Shown: piece after piece, positions 8,648 through 16,400 of the stretch
How positions within the stretch are numbered: position 1 is the stretch's first letter
Layout: each line of letters opens with the position of its first letter
IMG/VR virus record: IMGVR_UViG_3300037963_000714
Location: 4,113-25,811 of that record
Source of the DNA: a virus
Strand: one strand, 5' to 3'
Length of the DNA: 21,699 nt
The notes under the pieces: generated by a model
What the model was told of the DNA's origin: nothing
Databases searched by the model: none
The model's input: the letters and a program-made list of their open reading frames with translations, nothing else
Position numbers and translations under genes: made by a program

Positions 8648-9586
8648 GTGGCGACTCATGACATGTCCCTGGCTAATCAAAGCGGTTCGGCATTCCGTGG
8701 AGATTTAAATAATGCGCTGGCCGCAATTGCCAGCAACAACAGCAGTTCAACTGATCCATCGACCACGTTTGCAAACCAGTGGTACGTGGACACGGGCGAT
8801 GACACGCTAAAAATTCGGAACGCTGCAAACAACGCTTACGTCAACGTCAGCGCAGTTGGTGGCATCGGTACGGCCAACCTTGGCTTGGCTCTTGCTGCGT
8901 CCCCGACGTTTTCTGGAACGGCAACCTTTAGCGGCAACGTCCTGCTGAGCGGGACTGGCACACTTGATTTGCCATCTGGCACAACCGCACAGCGTCCAAG
9001 CAGTGCTAACAACGGAATGATCCGGTACAACTCAACGCTTTCGCGGTATGAGGGGTATTCAGGCTCAGAGTGGATTCGGCTTGGTGGTGACACAACGCCT
9101 GCTGGCACGGTTATTCATACAGCAGCTTCCAGTGCTCCTGACGGGTATTTGAAAGCCGATGGTTCAGCGGTTAGCCGAACGACTTACTCAGACCTGTTTG
9201 CTGCAATTAGTACAACCTATGGATCGGGCAACGGGTCAACCACCTTCAATCTGCCTGACCTGCGCGGTGAATTTGTAAGGGGCTTGGACGATGGCAGGGG
9301 TGTTGATACAGATCGTGCGCTTGGCTCAGCTCAAAGCGATCAAAACAAACAACACAATCACTCGGTGAGTGATTCTGGGCATGATCATGACTTCGATAGG
9401 ACGATTATTAAAGACGGTGGAGGCATCACCGTTGGTGGTCAGCCCGCTCCAGGGCAAGGCACTCACTCTATGGGCACTACAAATACTGGCACGTCAACCG
9501 AAACTACAGGAATTACAATCGCCAATGACGGTGGCACGGAAACACGACCGCGTAACATTGCATTGCTAGCCTGCATCAAGACGTGA
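8648..9586 (+). CDS. Tail fibre with phage tail collar domain
   Basis: This 312-residue fibre protein opens with MATHDMSLANQSGSAFRGDL and FANQWYVDTGDD, an N-terminal region shared by many marine phage fibres and probably a virion docking domain. Residues about 150-220 (PAGTVIHTAASSAPDGYLKADG, TTFNLPDLRGEFVRGLDDG) are a classic phage tail collar domain (PF07484). After it comes a His-rich segment with HNH and HDH motifs, then RPRNIALLACIK, the usual collar protein ending. In T4 fibres such HxH motifs bind metal along the trimer axis. The GTG start has GGAG 9 bases upstream (8635-8638); an in-frame ATG at 8663 is less favoured because homologous N-termini begin earlier. Confidence 0.88.
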   Translation: MATHDMSLANQSGSAFRGDLNNALAAIASNNSSSTDPSTTFANQWYVDTGDDTLKIRNAANNAYVNVSAVGGIGTANLGLALAASPTFSGTATFSGNVLLSGTGTLDLPSGTTAQRPSSANNGMIRYNSTLSRYEGYSGSEWIRLGGDTTPAGTVIHTAASSAPDGYLKADGSAVSRTTYSDLFAAISTTYGSGNGSTTFNLPDLRGEFVRGLDDGRGVDTDRALGSAQSDQNKQHNHSVSDSGHDHDFDRTIIKDGGGITVGGQPAPGQGTHSMGTTNTGTSTETTGITIANDGGTETRPRNIALLACIKT

Positions 9587-9592
9587 TTTGAC

Positions 9593-9976
9593 ATGAGCAC
9601 AGTCAAGGCAGCCAATTTACAAAACACGGGCAGCGGTGCTCCGACGTTTCAGAACAGCTCTGGCACGGAGATCGGTCAGCTTGCTAGAGCGTGGGTAAAC
9701 TTTGACGCAAATGGTACGCCTTCAATTAGGGACAGTTTTAATGTCAGCTCAATTACTGACCACGGCACAGGCGAATATGCAGCAAACTATTCAACAGCCA
9801 TGCCTAATGCTAATTATTGCGTTACCGGGTTAACTCAGAACTCAAATAATTTTCTTGCAATCAATAGCAGTGACACATCAAATCCAAACACCGATTACAT
9901 TAGAGTATCTATAAGAAACCATGATGGGTCTAATGAGGATGGCGACGTTGTTTGCGTTTGTATTCACGGAGATTGA
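9593..9976 (+). CDS. Small fibre-associated protein (MSTVKA type), paralogue of the next gene
   Basis: This is a 127-residue protein of a type common in phage tail fibre cassettes. It opens with MSTVKAANLQNTGSG, a variant of the MSTLKVxTIQxTSG peptide that starts many marine phage fibre proteins and is probably a docking or trimerisation cap. Its core motif ARAWVNFDANGTPSIRDSFN is followed by SSITDHGTGEYAANY and AMPNANYCV. The next gene shares the same core, so the two are tandem paralogues. It ends GDVVCVCIHGD just before the next ATG. A structural role in the adsorption apparatus is inferred from position; the exact function is unknown. Confidence 0.75.
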   Translation: MSTVKAANLQNTGSGAPTFQNSSGTEIGQLARAWVNFDANGTPSIRDSFNVSSITDHGTGEYAANYSTAMPNANYCVTGLTQNSNNFLAINSSDTSNPNTDYIRVSIRNHDGSNEDGDVVCVCIHGD

Positions 9977-9997
9977 ACCATGAGCACACTTAAAGTC
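9968..9997 (+). repeat. 30-bp repeat, copy 1 (ribosome site, stop and start of MST gene)
   Basis: These 30 bases run from GGAG through the TGA stop of the first MST gene to codon 6 of the second. They match 10349-10378 at 28 of 30 positions by eye, while sequence on both sides differs. The repeat carries the ribosome binding site (GGAG, 8 bases before ATG 9980) and the docking-peptide codons, so it looks like a homology joint for swapping fibre genes. Confidence 0.75.
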
Positions 9998-10357
9998 GCC
10001 ACTATCCAAGACACGTCGGGCAACAACAGCTCGACGCCTAACGAAGTTGCTCAGGGCAGGGCAAAGGCGTGGATTAACTTTAACGGCACTGGAACGGTTG
10101 CAATCAGAGATGATTTTAATTTTAGTTCGGTAACAGATAACGGCACCGGCCTATATACATTGAATTTCACAAGTGCTTTGGCAAATGCAAATTATGCAGT
10201 GGTCCCTGGCGGCACTAGAGAGTTGCCTGAATCTTCAAGATGTCATCCGGCAAATATTGATCAAATCGCAACCAGCTCATTTGATCTTTCCACTCACAAT
10301 GATGGCAGCACTAGTGTTGACTGGGAGCTTGTCACTTGCGCTGTTTTCGGAGATTGA
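9980..10357 (+). CDS. Small fibre-associated protein (MSTLKV type), paralogue of the previous gene
   Basis: This 125-residue protein opens with MSTLKVATIQDTSGNNSSTP and then has AKAWINFNGTGTVAIRDDFN, SSVTDNGTGLYTLNF and ALANANYAVV, matching the preceding gene motif for motif. Conserved positions include the W of (A/W)xAW(V/I)NF and the NGTG turn. The last 40 residues diverge, then both end in a VxCxVxGD pattern (LVTCAVFGD here). Divergence confined to the C-terminal half fits a receptor or decoration role, but this is inference. GGAG lies 8 bases before the ATG, overlapping the previous gene's end. Confidence 0.75.
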   Translation: MSTLKVATIQDTSGNNSSTPNEVAQGRAKAWINFNGTGTVAIRDDFNFSSVTDNGTGLYTLNFTSALANANYAVVPGGTRELPESSRCHPANIDQIATSSFDLSTHNDGSTSVDWELVTCAVFGD

Positions 10358-10378
10358 TCAATGAGCACACTTAAAGTC
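10349..10378 (+). repeat. 30-bp repeat, copy 2
   Basis: This is the second copy of the junction repeat at 9968-9997. It spans GGAG, the TGA of the second MST gene and the first six codons of the third; the two mismatches lie in the three bases between stop and start. It gives two neighbouring genes the same translation start signal and N-terminal peptide. Confidence 0.75.
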
Positions 10379-10834
10379 AACACGCTTCAAAACACCAGCG
10401 GCACTGCTTACGATTTTGTCAAGCAGGTAGTGCAAGTTGCCAAAACAGATGCATTCACTACAGGTAGCAGCAGTTTTGTTGACGTTACAGGCTTATCTGT
10501 TTCAATAACTCCATCCTCCACAAGTAGTAAAATTTTAGTATTGGCAAGCTTGTCTATTGGCACAGGCAGCACTAGTGCTGATGGTCAATTTCAACTGCTA
10601 CGTGGCTCATCAAACATCTTGACAAATACAGTTTTAACCCGTGGTGCTAGTGTTTCTGTCATAGAAAATTTTGGCGTAAGTTTCTTAGATTCACCATCTT
10701 CGACTTCTTCCTTGACGTATAAGGTGCAGGTTGTATCTGAAGGCGGTCACGACACTTATGTCAATAGAAGGAACAGCAACCCCACTGGACCTTGGGGTAT
10801 CAGCACAATTACTTTGTTGGAGGTAGCAGCATGA
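10361..10834 (+). CDS. Small fibre-associated protein (MSTLKV N-terminus, different C-terminal domain)
   Basis: This 157-residue protein has the same MSTLKVNTLQNTSG opening as its two neighbours but a different body: QVVQVAKTDAFTTGSSSFVDVTG, ITPSSTSSKILVLASLSIG, FQLLRGSSNIL and a C-terminal ISTITLLEVAA. The alternating Ser/Thr-rich strands suggest a beta-sandwich of a type seen in many phage tail cassettes, usually annotated only as tail or hypothetical protein. It looks like a domain swap behind a common docking peptide. The end overlaps the next ATG as ATGA. Role in adsorption inferred from context. Confidence 0.75.
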   Translation: MSTLKVNTLQNTSGTAYDFVKQVVQVAKTDAFTTGSSSFVDVTGLSVSITPSSTSSKILVLASLSIGTGSTSADGQFQLLRGSSNILTNTVLTRGASVSVIENFGVSFLDSPSSTSSLTYKVQVVSEGGHDTYVNRRNSNPTGPWGISTITLLEVAA

Positions 10835-11145
10835 ATCACGAAGCTATTCGCAAGGCATATCCACAGGCTGTCACTATTGACGACGGCACTGGGGCGTTTG
10901 ACGCTAATGGCAAGCAAGTAACACTTGATCAGTCACTTGTTGACGCTGCCGCTGTTGAGGTTGCAACAGAAAATGCTTGGAGTGATTTGCGGGCTAAGCG
11001 CACACAGTTGCTGACTGACACTGACTATTTAGCACTGTCTGACGCTACTCTTAGCGCAGAAATGCGGACCTATCGCCAAGAGTTACGGGATCTCCCCGCT
11101 AACACCAGCGACCCTGCAAACCCAACCTGGCCCGTTAAGCCATGA
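10831..11145 (+). CDS. Probable tail fibre assembly chaperone (Phage_tail_APC-like)
   Basis: This 104-residue protein has the features of the small tail assembly chaperones that follow fibre genes (Phage_tail_APC, PF16778). W50-SDLRAKRTQLLTDTDYLAL is followed by YRQELRDLPANT (81-92) and PTWP near the end. Such proteins help fold or attach fibres and are usually absent from the virion. I chose ATG 10831 rather than the earlier in-frame ATG 10792: GGAGG at 10819-10823 is 7 bases upstream, it gives the usual ATGA overlap with the preceding stop, and the 13 extra residues of the longer version would be read from the previous gene's coding end. Confidence 0.8.
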   Translation: MNHEAIRKAYPQAVTIDDGTGAFDANGKQVTLDQSLVDAAAVEVATENAWSDLRAKRTQLLTDTDYLALSDATLSAEMRTYRQELRDLPANTSDPANPTWPVKP

Positions 11146-11339
11146 GCGACAAGCGCATCATCTTTCCAAATGACAACGGCGGCGTGTCTGTCATCGTTCC
11201 ATCTGACAACTGCGGACTTAGCGTCGAAGAGATTGCCCGCAAAGACGTACCCGCTGGCAAGGCTTACCAGATTGTGAATGTAGCGGACGTGCCTAGCGAC
11301 CGTTCATTCCGCAACGCCTGGACTTACACGGAGAGCTGA
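11142..11339 (+). CDS. Small conserved tail-cassette protein, 65 aa
   Basis: The gene overlaps the chaperone stop as ATGA and ends two bases before the next ATG. The protein opens MSDKRIIFPNDNGGVSVIVP and contains GLSVEEIARKDVPAGKAYQIV and VPSDRSFRNAW. I recall similar short proteins (FPNDNGG, then DVPAG, then PSDRxFRNAW) next to fibre chaperones in many unrelated phages, so it is a real gene of unknown function. There is no signal peptide or membrane segment. A role in fibre assembly is only suggested by its neighbours. Confidence 0.75.
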   Translation: MSDKRIIFPNDNGGVSVIVPSDNCGLSVEEIARKDVPAGKAYQIVNVADVPSDRSFRNAWTYTES

Positions 11340-11340
11340 C

Positions 11341-11601
11341 ATGCCAATCGGACTTGACCTATCCAAAGCAAAGGACATCCACCGCGACAACATTCGCGCA
11401 GCACGCTTGCCTCTGTTGCAGGCCAAAGATCTTGAGTTTCAACGCGCTCAGGAAACCAGTGCTGACACCGCTGCGATCGTCGCCGCCAAGCAAGCCTTGC
11501 GTGATGCACCAGCGGCAGCAGCTATTGACGCAGCAAAAACTGCTGACGAACTCAAGGCCGCTTGGGACACCAGTCTTTTAGGCGATAGCCCGTACGCCTA
11601 A
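11341..11601 (+). CDS. Small conserved helical tail-cassette protein, 86 aa
   Basis: MPIGLDLSKAKDIHRDNIRAARLPLLQ is followed by LEFQRAQETSADTAAIVAAKQALRDAPA and TADELKAAWDTSLL. Composition is Ala/Leu/Asp/Arg-rich and almost wholly helical, with no membrane segment. This type of protein (helix, then ETGADTAAIVAxKQALRD) commonly sits beside the FPNDNGG protein and fibre chaperone in phages. The function is unknown; a chaperone or scaffold role for fibres is a guess from context. The ATG follows the previous stop by one base (TGACATG), so translation is probably coupled. A 30-base gap follows. Confidence 0.72.
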   Translation: MPIGLDLSKAKDIHRDNIRAARLPLLQAKDLEFQRAQETSADTAAIVAAKQALRDAPAAAAIDAAKTADELKAAWDTSLLGDSPYA

Positions 11602-11631
11602 AAAGGGTAGACTTGCCCCAAGAGGTGCGTC

Positions 11632-11973
11632 ATGGCTGTCAGTCCTGGAACCTACAATTTCACGCTCCAGCGCCGTAGCGACTGGAGCATTACCTTGCAG
11701 TTCAAAGACAGCACGAATACGGCTATCGACTTGACCGGCTACACGGTGTACGCACAGGCGTGGGACAAAGCACGGTCAAAAAAGTATGCGGATTTTACTG
11801 TTGCCTACACAGACAGGTCTGACGGCAAGGTCAAGCTCAGTCTGACTGACACCCAAACAACCGACTTTATTGACGAGCTGTACTACGACGTACTGGTTGA
11901 AGACGGCAGCGAAAACCGTGAGTATTACTTGGAAGGCGTTATTTTTGTAGAGCAGGGGTACACGTCACCATGA
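11632..11973 (+). CDS. BppU-like N-terminal domain protein (baseplate/fibre component)
   Basis: This 113-residue protein resembles the N-terminal domain of lactococcal phage upper baseplate protein BppU, a small beta-sandwich that anchors receptor-binding proteins. It has YNFTLQRRSDWSITLQFKDS, IDLTGYTVYAQAWDK, KVKLSLTDTQTTDF and YYDVLVEDGSENREYYLEGVI, the usual order of strands. In this position it probably makes a platform for the following fibres (inference). GAGG at 11622-11625 lies 6 bases before the ATG. The stop overlaps the next gene as ATGA. Confidence 0.75.
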   Translation: MAVSPGTYNFTLQRRSDWSITLQFKDSTNTAIDLTGYTVYAQAWDKARSKKYADFTVAYTDRSDGKVKLSLTDTQTTDFIDELYYDVLVEDGSENREYYLEGVIFVEQGYTSP

Positions 11974-12203
11974 CAGCAGTCAACGTCACGACAGACGGCA
12001 AGAATGTAGTCGTCAAGGACACGACGACCAACACTGTCTCAATTACGACTGCAGGCCCTCAGGGACCGGCTGCAGCTGGCTTTACCTTCAATGGAGCGGG
12101 TAAAGTTGATAACAGCATCGTCTATTACGACTCATCTGCTGAGGAGTTTAAGGCGGACAACACCACCACTAAACTGAGCCTCGTAGAGGGCGGGAACTTC
12201 TAA
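11970..12203 (+). CDS. Small fibre-cassette protein with a GPQGP motif, 77 aa
   Basis: The gene starts in an ATGA overlap with the BppU-like gene. MTAVNVTTDGKNVVVKDTTTNTV precedes ITTAGPQGPAAAGF, a short collagen-like GPQGP turn, and then IVYYDSSAEEFKADNTTTKLSLVEGGNF. The second half (YYDSSxxxFKADxTT) is the kind of sequence that normally runs into a large fibre, so this may be a detached N-terminal adaptor for the 406-residue fibre that starts four bases after its stop. No enzyme motif is seen. Function unknown. Confidence 0.65.
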   Translation: MTAVNVTTDGKNVVVKDTTTNTVSITTAGPQGPAAAGFTFNGAGKVDNSIVYYDSSAEEFKADNTTTKLSLVEGGNF

Positions 12204-12206
12204 GCC

Positions 12207-13427
12207 ATGGCTAACACCCTACGCATCAAGAAAAGGGCCGCTTCTGGGGCAGATGGGGCTCCAAGCTCGCTTGCCAGCTCGGAGTTGGCGTTTAACGAGT
12301 CAGACCTAACTCTCTACTACGGTTTTGGCGACAACGGCTCAGCGGTAGCCACGTCAATTATCACCATTGGCGGTTCTGGAGCGTTTATCTCCAAGACCGA
12401 TGCCAAGGGCGCAAACCTTGTTTTAGCTGGCCCGACAACCGGATCTGACGCTAACCCAACGTTTAGATCTTTAGTCGCTGCTGATATCCCCAGCATCGCC
12501 CACACCAAGATCAGTGATTTTGACACTGGTGTAAGGACGAACCGTCTGGATCAGATGTCTGCCCCAACGGGCAACATTGACATCAACTCCAACAAGTTGA
12601 CCAACGTCACTGATCCAACCTCGGCTCAGGATGCAGCAACTAAGGCGTATGTCGATGCGGTCAAGACTGGCCTTGACGTCAAGGATTCAGTCAAGGTCGC
12701 CACGACGGCCAACATCACGCTGTCTGGAACGCAAACCATTGATGGTGTTGCGGTTTCCGCCGATGAGCGTGTACTGGTCAAGGCCCAGTCAACTGGATCT
12801 GAAAACGGCATCTACGACTGTAAAGCCGGAACTTGGGCACGTTCCAGCGACTTTGACGCCGATAGCGAAGTTACGTCTGGCGCGTTTGTCTTTGTTGAGC
12901 AAGGCACTGTTAACGCAGACTCTGGCTTTGTACTGACTACTGACGGAACAATCACCGTCGGCACTACTGCGCTGAGCTTTACGCAGTTCTCTGGAGCGGG
13001 TCAGATTACCGCTGGCGATGGCTTGCAAAAGTCTGCCAACACGCTGTCAGCTGATCTAAAGGCGAATGGCGGCTTGGTTATTGAGTCAGCCGAAATCGCA
13101 CTGAAGTTAGATGCAACCAGCATCACTGGCACTCTTGCGATTGGCGACGGTGGTACGGGCGCAACTTCTGCATCTGGTGCGCTTACAAACTTTGGCCTTA
13201 CAGCAACTGCAGCTGAGTTAAACAAGCTTGACGGCGCAACGGTTACGACTGCTGAGCTGAACATTATTGACGGCGACACATCAGCAACCTCAACAACGCT
13301 TACATCGGCTGACCGCATGGTCATGAACGATGCGGGCACAATGAAGCAAGTTGCACTTTCTGACCTTGTTACTTTCATCGCCAATGGAACTGCTAGTTCT
13401 TTTGTCGTTGACGGTGGCACCTACTGA
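12207..13427 (+). CDS. Tail fibre protein, 406 aa
   Basis: The N-terminus MANTLRIKKRAASGADGAPSSL with SELAFNESDLTLYYGFGDNG is a docking domain common in phage fibres. Residues about 135-265 hold the widespread fibre module DAATKAYVDAVKTGLDVKDSV, DERVLVKAQSTGSENGIYDC, AFVFVEQGTVNADSGFVLTTDG and FTQFSGAGQITAGDGLQ. Near 335-356 are tandem AELNKLDG and AELNIIDG repeats, typical of trimeric beta-helical shafts. It ends MKQVALSDLVTFIANGTASSFVVDGGTY. It is expected in the adsorption apparatus, binding host surface polysaccharide or protein. No S74 chaperone domain is present. The N-terminus parallels that of the next, larger fibre. Confidence 0.85.
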   Translation: MANTLRIKKRAASGADGAPSSLASSELAFNESDLTLYYGFGDNGSAVATSIITIGGSGAFISKTDAKGANLVLAGPTTGSDANPTFRSLVAADIPSIAHTKISDFDTGVRTNRLDQMSAPTGNIDINSNKLTNVTDPTSAQDAATKAYVDAVKTGLDVKDSVKVATTANITLSGTQTIDGVAVSADERVLVKAQSTGSENGIYDCKAGTWARSSDFDADSEVTSGAFVFVEQGTVNADSGFVLTTDGTITVGTTALSFTQFSGAGQITAGDGLQKSANTLSADLKANGGLVIESAEIALKLDATSITGTLAIGDGGTGATSASGALTNFGLTATAAELNKLDGATVTTAELNIIDGDTSATSTTLTSADRMVMNDAGTMKQVALSDLVTFIANGTASSFVVDGGTY

Positions 13428-13435
13428 GGTAACCC

Positions 13436-16400
13436 ATGGCGAACACAATTAAGCACAAGCGCGGAAGCGGCTCTAATCCGACTGCTTCTGACTTGGAAGT
13501 GGGTGAACTCGCTATTAGAACAGACACTGGCGTTGTCTTCACCAAAAAGGATGACAACTCTGTAGCTGAAGTTGCAGGTGGCGTAGCTAATAACAGCGAT
13601 CAAAGTGAAAGTATTGGCCTGGGTCCAAATGCACTTGATTCAGAAACTAGCGGTACAGAAAACACTGCTTTAGGGAGTAGCGCAGGCACAGCGGTAACAA
13701 CCGGCGGCTCAAATGTATTTTTGGGTAGGGCTGCTGGCTTAGGGCTTACAACTGGCAACAGCAACGTGATCATCGGCCATGACGCAGCCGAAGACATGAC
13801 ATCTCAAAGTAGTTGCGTAATTCTTGGCAGACAAGCGGGTCAAAACACTACTGCTGATTCACAAATTCTGATTGGTCTCAACGCAGGCAGAAAACAATCT
13901 GGCCACGCAGGTAACATTATAATTGGCCATGAGGCTTTATCTCAACAAACTGGAACGGCTGAACGCATAACTTGCATCGGCTTTGAGTCGCAGAAAAGTA
14001 ACAATGGAGGAGACGACAATACAAGCGTTGGCTATCATACTATCCTTAACAATACTACAGGGTCTGGTAATTCAGCCTTTGGTAGTTATGCCCTAAGGTC
14101 AAACACTACGGGTACTTACAACGTAGCTACCGGCTATTATGCTCTTTACGACAACACAACTGGCGAAAAGAACGTAGCCATCGGCAATCTTGCTCTTCAA
14201 AATAATACTACAGGCCAACTTAACGTAGCCATTGGCTCTGAGGCTCTTAATAATGCCACTGAGACATATTGGAATATTGGAATCGGTGACAGGGCGTTAC
14301 TGGACTGCTCCTCTGGTTGGTTGAACATAGGGATAGGACTTAAGGCCGCCGAAAATTTAACAAGTGGTCAAAGAAACATAGTTTTAGGCGAATCTGCTGC
14401 GCCAGATTTAACTACTGGAGACAACAACATTTGTATTGGCAAAGAATCAGGCGACAGTTTAACAACAGGCGACAACAACATAATTCTTGGCCTTGAATCT
14501 CAACCAAGCTCTGCGACAGTCTCTAACGAAATCACCTTAGGCAATAGCTCTATTAACAGCCTTCGTATCCCAGGGCTTCAGTCTGGAGCGACTGATGGGC
14601 AGGTTCTTACTTACAGTTCTAGTAACGGTAATATTACGCTTGCCGATGCTTCTTCAGGCTCTGCAGACAAAATCACCGAAGGTAATACAGAGGCAGAAGT
14701 TGTTGATACTGGGTCAGATGGCCACTTCAAAGTAACGACCGAGGGTACTGAGCGGCTACGAGTTGACAGTTCAGGCAGGGTTGGAATAGGAACAGACTCG
14801 CCTGAAGAAATTTTACATATTGCAGCAGCAAGTGAAACAGTAGGCAGTCGAGATGGTGTATTGCTCCAATCAACATCAAGCGCGGCTGCTGATACGGGAC
14901 TGCCTATTGTCTTCACGGCTGATGTAGGAGGTGGATTTACAAACTACGGATTAGCATCTATCGCTGGGCGAAAAGAAACTGGAACCGTTAATGGTTCAGA
15001 TGCTGCTGGTTATTTGCAGTTTGCGACTAGTAGCACTGGTGGATCGGTTAGCGAGGCAATGAGAATCGACAGCTCGGGCCACGTAGGCATCGGCACAACA
15101 CCAAATGATGTTGACTCTATTGGTAGAGCATTAAACATTGCTAGCTCTACAGGTGGCGCGATATACCTGCAAGACACCGATTCTTTAACAGGAAAGTTTG
15201 CGGCTATTTCATATAACGGCTCAACGGCTCGCCTGCAAATTCACGCGCATCATTCTTCAAGTTTTATTGACTTAGGAACGAATGGTACGGAGCGGATGCG
15301 TATTGATAGCTCAGGCAATGTGGGCATTGGAACTTCGTCTCCTGACTCCAACCTTGTTGTAAAAGGTTCATCTGGTGATGTTGAATTTAAACTACTTACA
15401 CACAACGGCATTTCTCAGTCGCGCATTTTGTTTGCCGACAATACTGCTGTTGATGGCGTAATTACATACGATCACAACGATCGAAAATTATTGATTGGTG
15501 CAGGTACAAGCACGCCTACGGATGGTGATTTAACTATCGACAGCTCGGGCAGAATTGGCGTTGGAACGTCAAGCCCTAGCGTAGAGCTATCAATTGCAGG
15601 GTCTGACCCGCAACTTTGTATTTGGGAAGGATCTGATGGAGATTCAAGCTCAAAAGTTCAACTAGGCACAGGCACCACACAGGGCTTTATAAATATACAA
15701 AAGGGTGATGGGACTAGAACTGTTCAAATTAACAGTGATGGTGATAGCTTTTTTAACGGCGGTGACATTGGGATTGGAACTGATAATCCCACCGATAATC
15801 TACATGTTTATGACAGTGGTTTTGCTGGTGTTGTTATCCAATCAGGCAGGTCTAGTGGCACTATCGGTGGATTGATTTTACAAGATAGCAGCGGAAATAA
15901 TAAGGCCAATGTTTATGGTGAAGTTGGTGGTGAGTTAGTTCTTGGCACAGATGGTAATGAGCGGATGCGAATCGACAGCTCTGGCCATGTATCTATCGGG
16001 ACTACCACTGCCACTACAGGCAGAAACATAACTATGGCAGCCGACACTGATGCTGGTATTCAAATTACCGGCGCTGATGCTGGAACTAACGCCTACATAA
16101 CTGCGACTCCTGGCTCAAATGCAGCCACTTATATTGGTAACACTAACTCCCGAAATTTGCATTTTACTGTTGGTGGTAACACCGCAACAAAGATGTGTAT
16201 CGAAAGCTCGGGGAATGTGGGGATTGGAACGACGTCGCCTTCTGAAAAATTAGACGTTAATGGCTCTATTTTGGCCGAAAGAATAAGGTTAACTGGTGCA
16301 ATTTATGAAAACGATCAAAACATTAGCGCAGATTATTCGATTACATCTGGTAGTAACGCTATGAGTGCTGGTCCGATCACAATCGACTCAGGGGTGACAG

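Noticed and set aside
10792-10830. Longer start for the fibre chaperone
   Set aside because: The extra residues come from the preceding gene's coding end in another frame; GGAGG and an ATGA overlap support 10831.
11602-11631. Possible promoter or hairpin in the 30-base gap before the BppU-like gene
   Set aside because: Only a partial GGG/CCC pairing and a ribosome site are visible; no -10 or -35 pair could be supported.
13001-13420. Minus-strand frame of 139 codons
   Set aside because: It is antisense to the repetitive 406-aa fibre, has no ribosome site and has a shadow-like Val/Ser/Pro-biased composition.
13610-14578. CRISPR-like periodic repeats
   Set aside because: The 51-bp period is coding, with an intact frame and protein-level consensus; there are no spacers or palindromic repeats.
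15688-15695. TATAAATA, identical to a T4-type late promoter core
   Set aside because: It lies inside the large fibre gene, with no gene start nearby and no T4-like late sigma context in this window; probably chance in an AT-rich stretch.
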